Shown here piece after piece: positions 32,813 to 32,915 of a stretch of 32,915 nucleotides of DNA. Positions within the stretch are counted from its first letter, which is position 1. Each line of letters starts with the position of its first letter. The notes beneath the pieces are model-generated. The model saw only the letters and a program-made list of their open reading frames with translations. It ran no database searches and was not told the DNA's origin. The stretch is from Bacteroides caecigallinarum. Its GTDB lineage: Bacteria; Bacteroidota; Bacteroidia; Bacteroidales; Bacteroidaceae. The DNA lies in assembly GCF_021531075.1 (NCBI RefSeq), contig NZ_JADYTJ010000040.1, forward strand, positions 1-32,915, read 5' to 3'. Both the position numbers and the translations under genes were made by a program.

Positions 32813-32915
32813 TTATACATATGAGTAATTCACAAATAAGTTCGTACCTACAGATGCCAGTGCCCTGTTTGTACAATAGAAAAGCGAGTCCTTAGTATTG
32901 TAATCAGCAGTTCTT
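32813..32915 (-). CDS. 3' end of an unidentified minus-strand gene
   Basis: On the minus strand a frame is open from the window edge to a stop at 32815-32813. It gives 33 visible residues, ending ALASVGTNLFVNYSYV. Codon choice resembles neighbouring genes and the aromatic-rich alternating pattern could be a beta strand, but too little is visible to name a family. It converges on the CBS-domain gene; no strong terminator is seen in the 83 bases between them, only a short AT palindrome at 32803-32814. Confidence 0.4.
   Translation of the reverse strand, partial: RTADYNTKDSLFYCTNRALASVGTNLFVNYSYV

Noticed and set aside
32821-32895. 24-codon plus-strand frame near the window end
   Set aside because: No similarity or promoter; the minus-strand frame in the same place has better codon use and runs through the window edge.

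Overview
The window is chromosomal DNA from a gut-type member of the Bacteroidales, most likely Bacteroides or Phocaeicola. The evidence is AT-rich coding sequence, several promoters with the Bacteroidetes -7 element TAnnTTTG (some with a TTTG-like -33 element about 20 bases upstream), SusC-like and DUF4374 outer-membrane genes, a LytS/LytTR two-component pair with a TPR sensor, and a methylmalonyl-CoA decarboxylase operon typical of propionate-forming Bacteroidales. No rRNA, tRNA, CRISPR array, prophage or insertion sequence was seen. Almost all of it reads as stable core genome.

Layout. 1-2.8 kb, plus strand: the 3' part of ftsH and cdsA, ending at a strong bidirectional terminator. 2.9-5.5 kb, minus strand: an operon of nitroreductase, a DUF2520 Rossmann protein, kdsC and maf, read from a near-consensus promoter at 5512-5482. 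5.6-6.6 kb: a FemAB/GNAT-like gene with an almost leaderless promoter. 6.75-11.4 kb, plus strand: methylmalonyl-CoA epimerase (mce), then mmdA, a lipoprotein fusing a lamin-tail domain to an OadG subunit, the biotin carrier and mmdB. Together these isomerise and decarboxylate methylmalonyl-CoA and export Na+. 11.6 kb: a small free-standing protein resembling the C-terminal domain of neopullulanases. 12-12.8 kb: a secreted esterase (minus). 13-14.2 kb: a frameshifted MFS transporter (plus).

14.2-18.1 kb, minus strand: a galactose operon of aldose 1-epimerase, a GluP-type sugar symporter and galactokinase. 18.2-19.5 kb: folC (minus). 19.7-22.5 kb: a TPR sensor kinase and LytTR response regulator (plus). 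22.6-25.9 kb, minus strand: aroA, a small Cys-containing membrane protein, an ABC-3 metal permease, tsaE and an Imm17-like small membrane protein. An odd tandem and inverted octamer repeat lies inside this group. 25.9-26.2 kb: the 5' stump of an aldo-keto reductase gene, running into four 21-bp tandem units built from alternating palindromes. 26.2-31.2 kb, minus strand: a complete xusA-xusB-xusC set for ferric siderophore (enterobactin-type) uptake. 31.4-32.7 kb: a CNNM/CorC-type CBS protein (plus). The last 100 bases hold the 3' end of an unidentified minus-strand gene.

No gene cluster here looks like a wholly new defence or mobile system. The features that deserve a second look are the lamin-tail/OadG fusion, the orphan amylase-type domain, the 21-bp palindromic repeat array next to the broken aldo-keto reductase, the octamer repeat at 24.1 kb, and the paired 12-bp repeats upstream of xusA.
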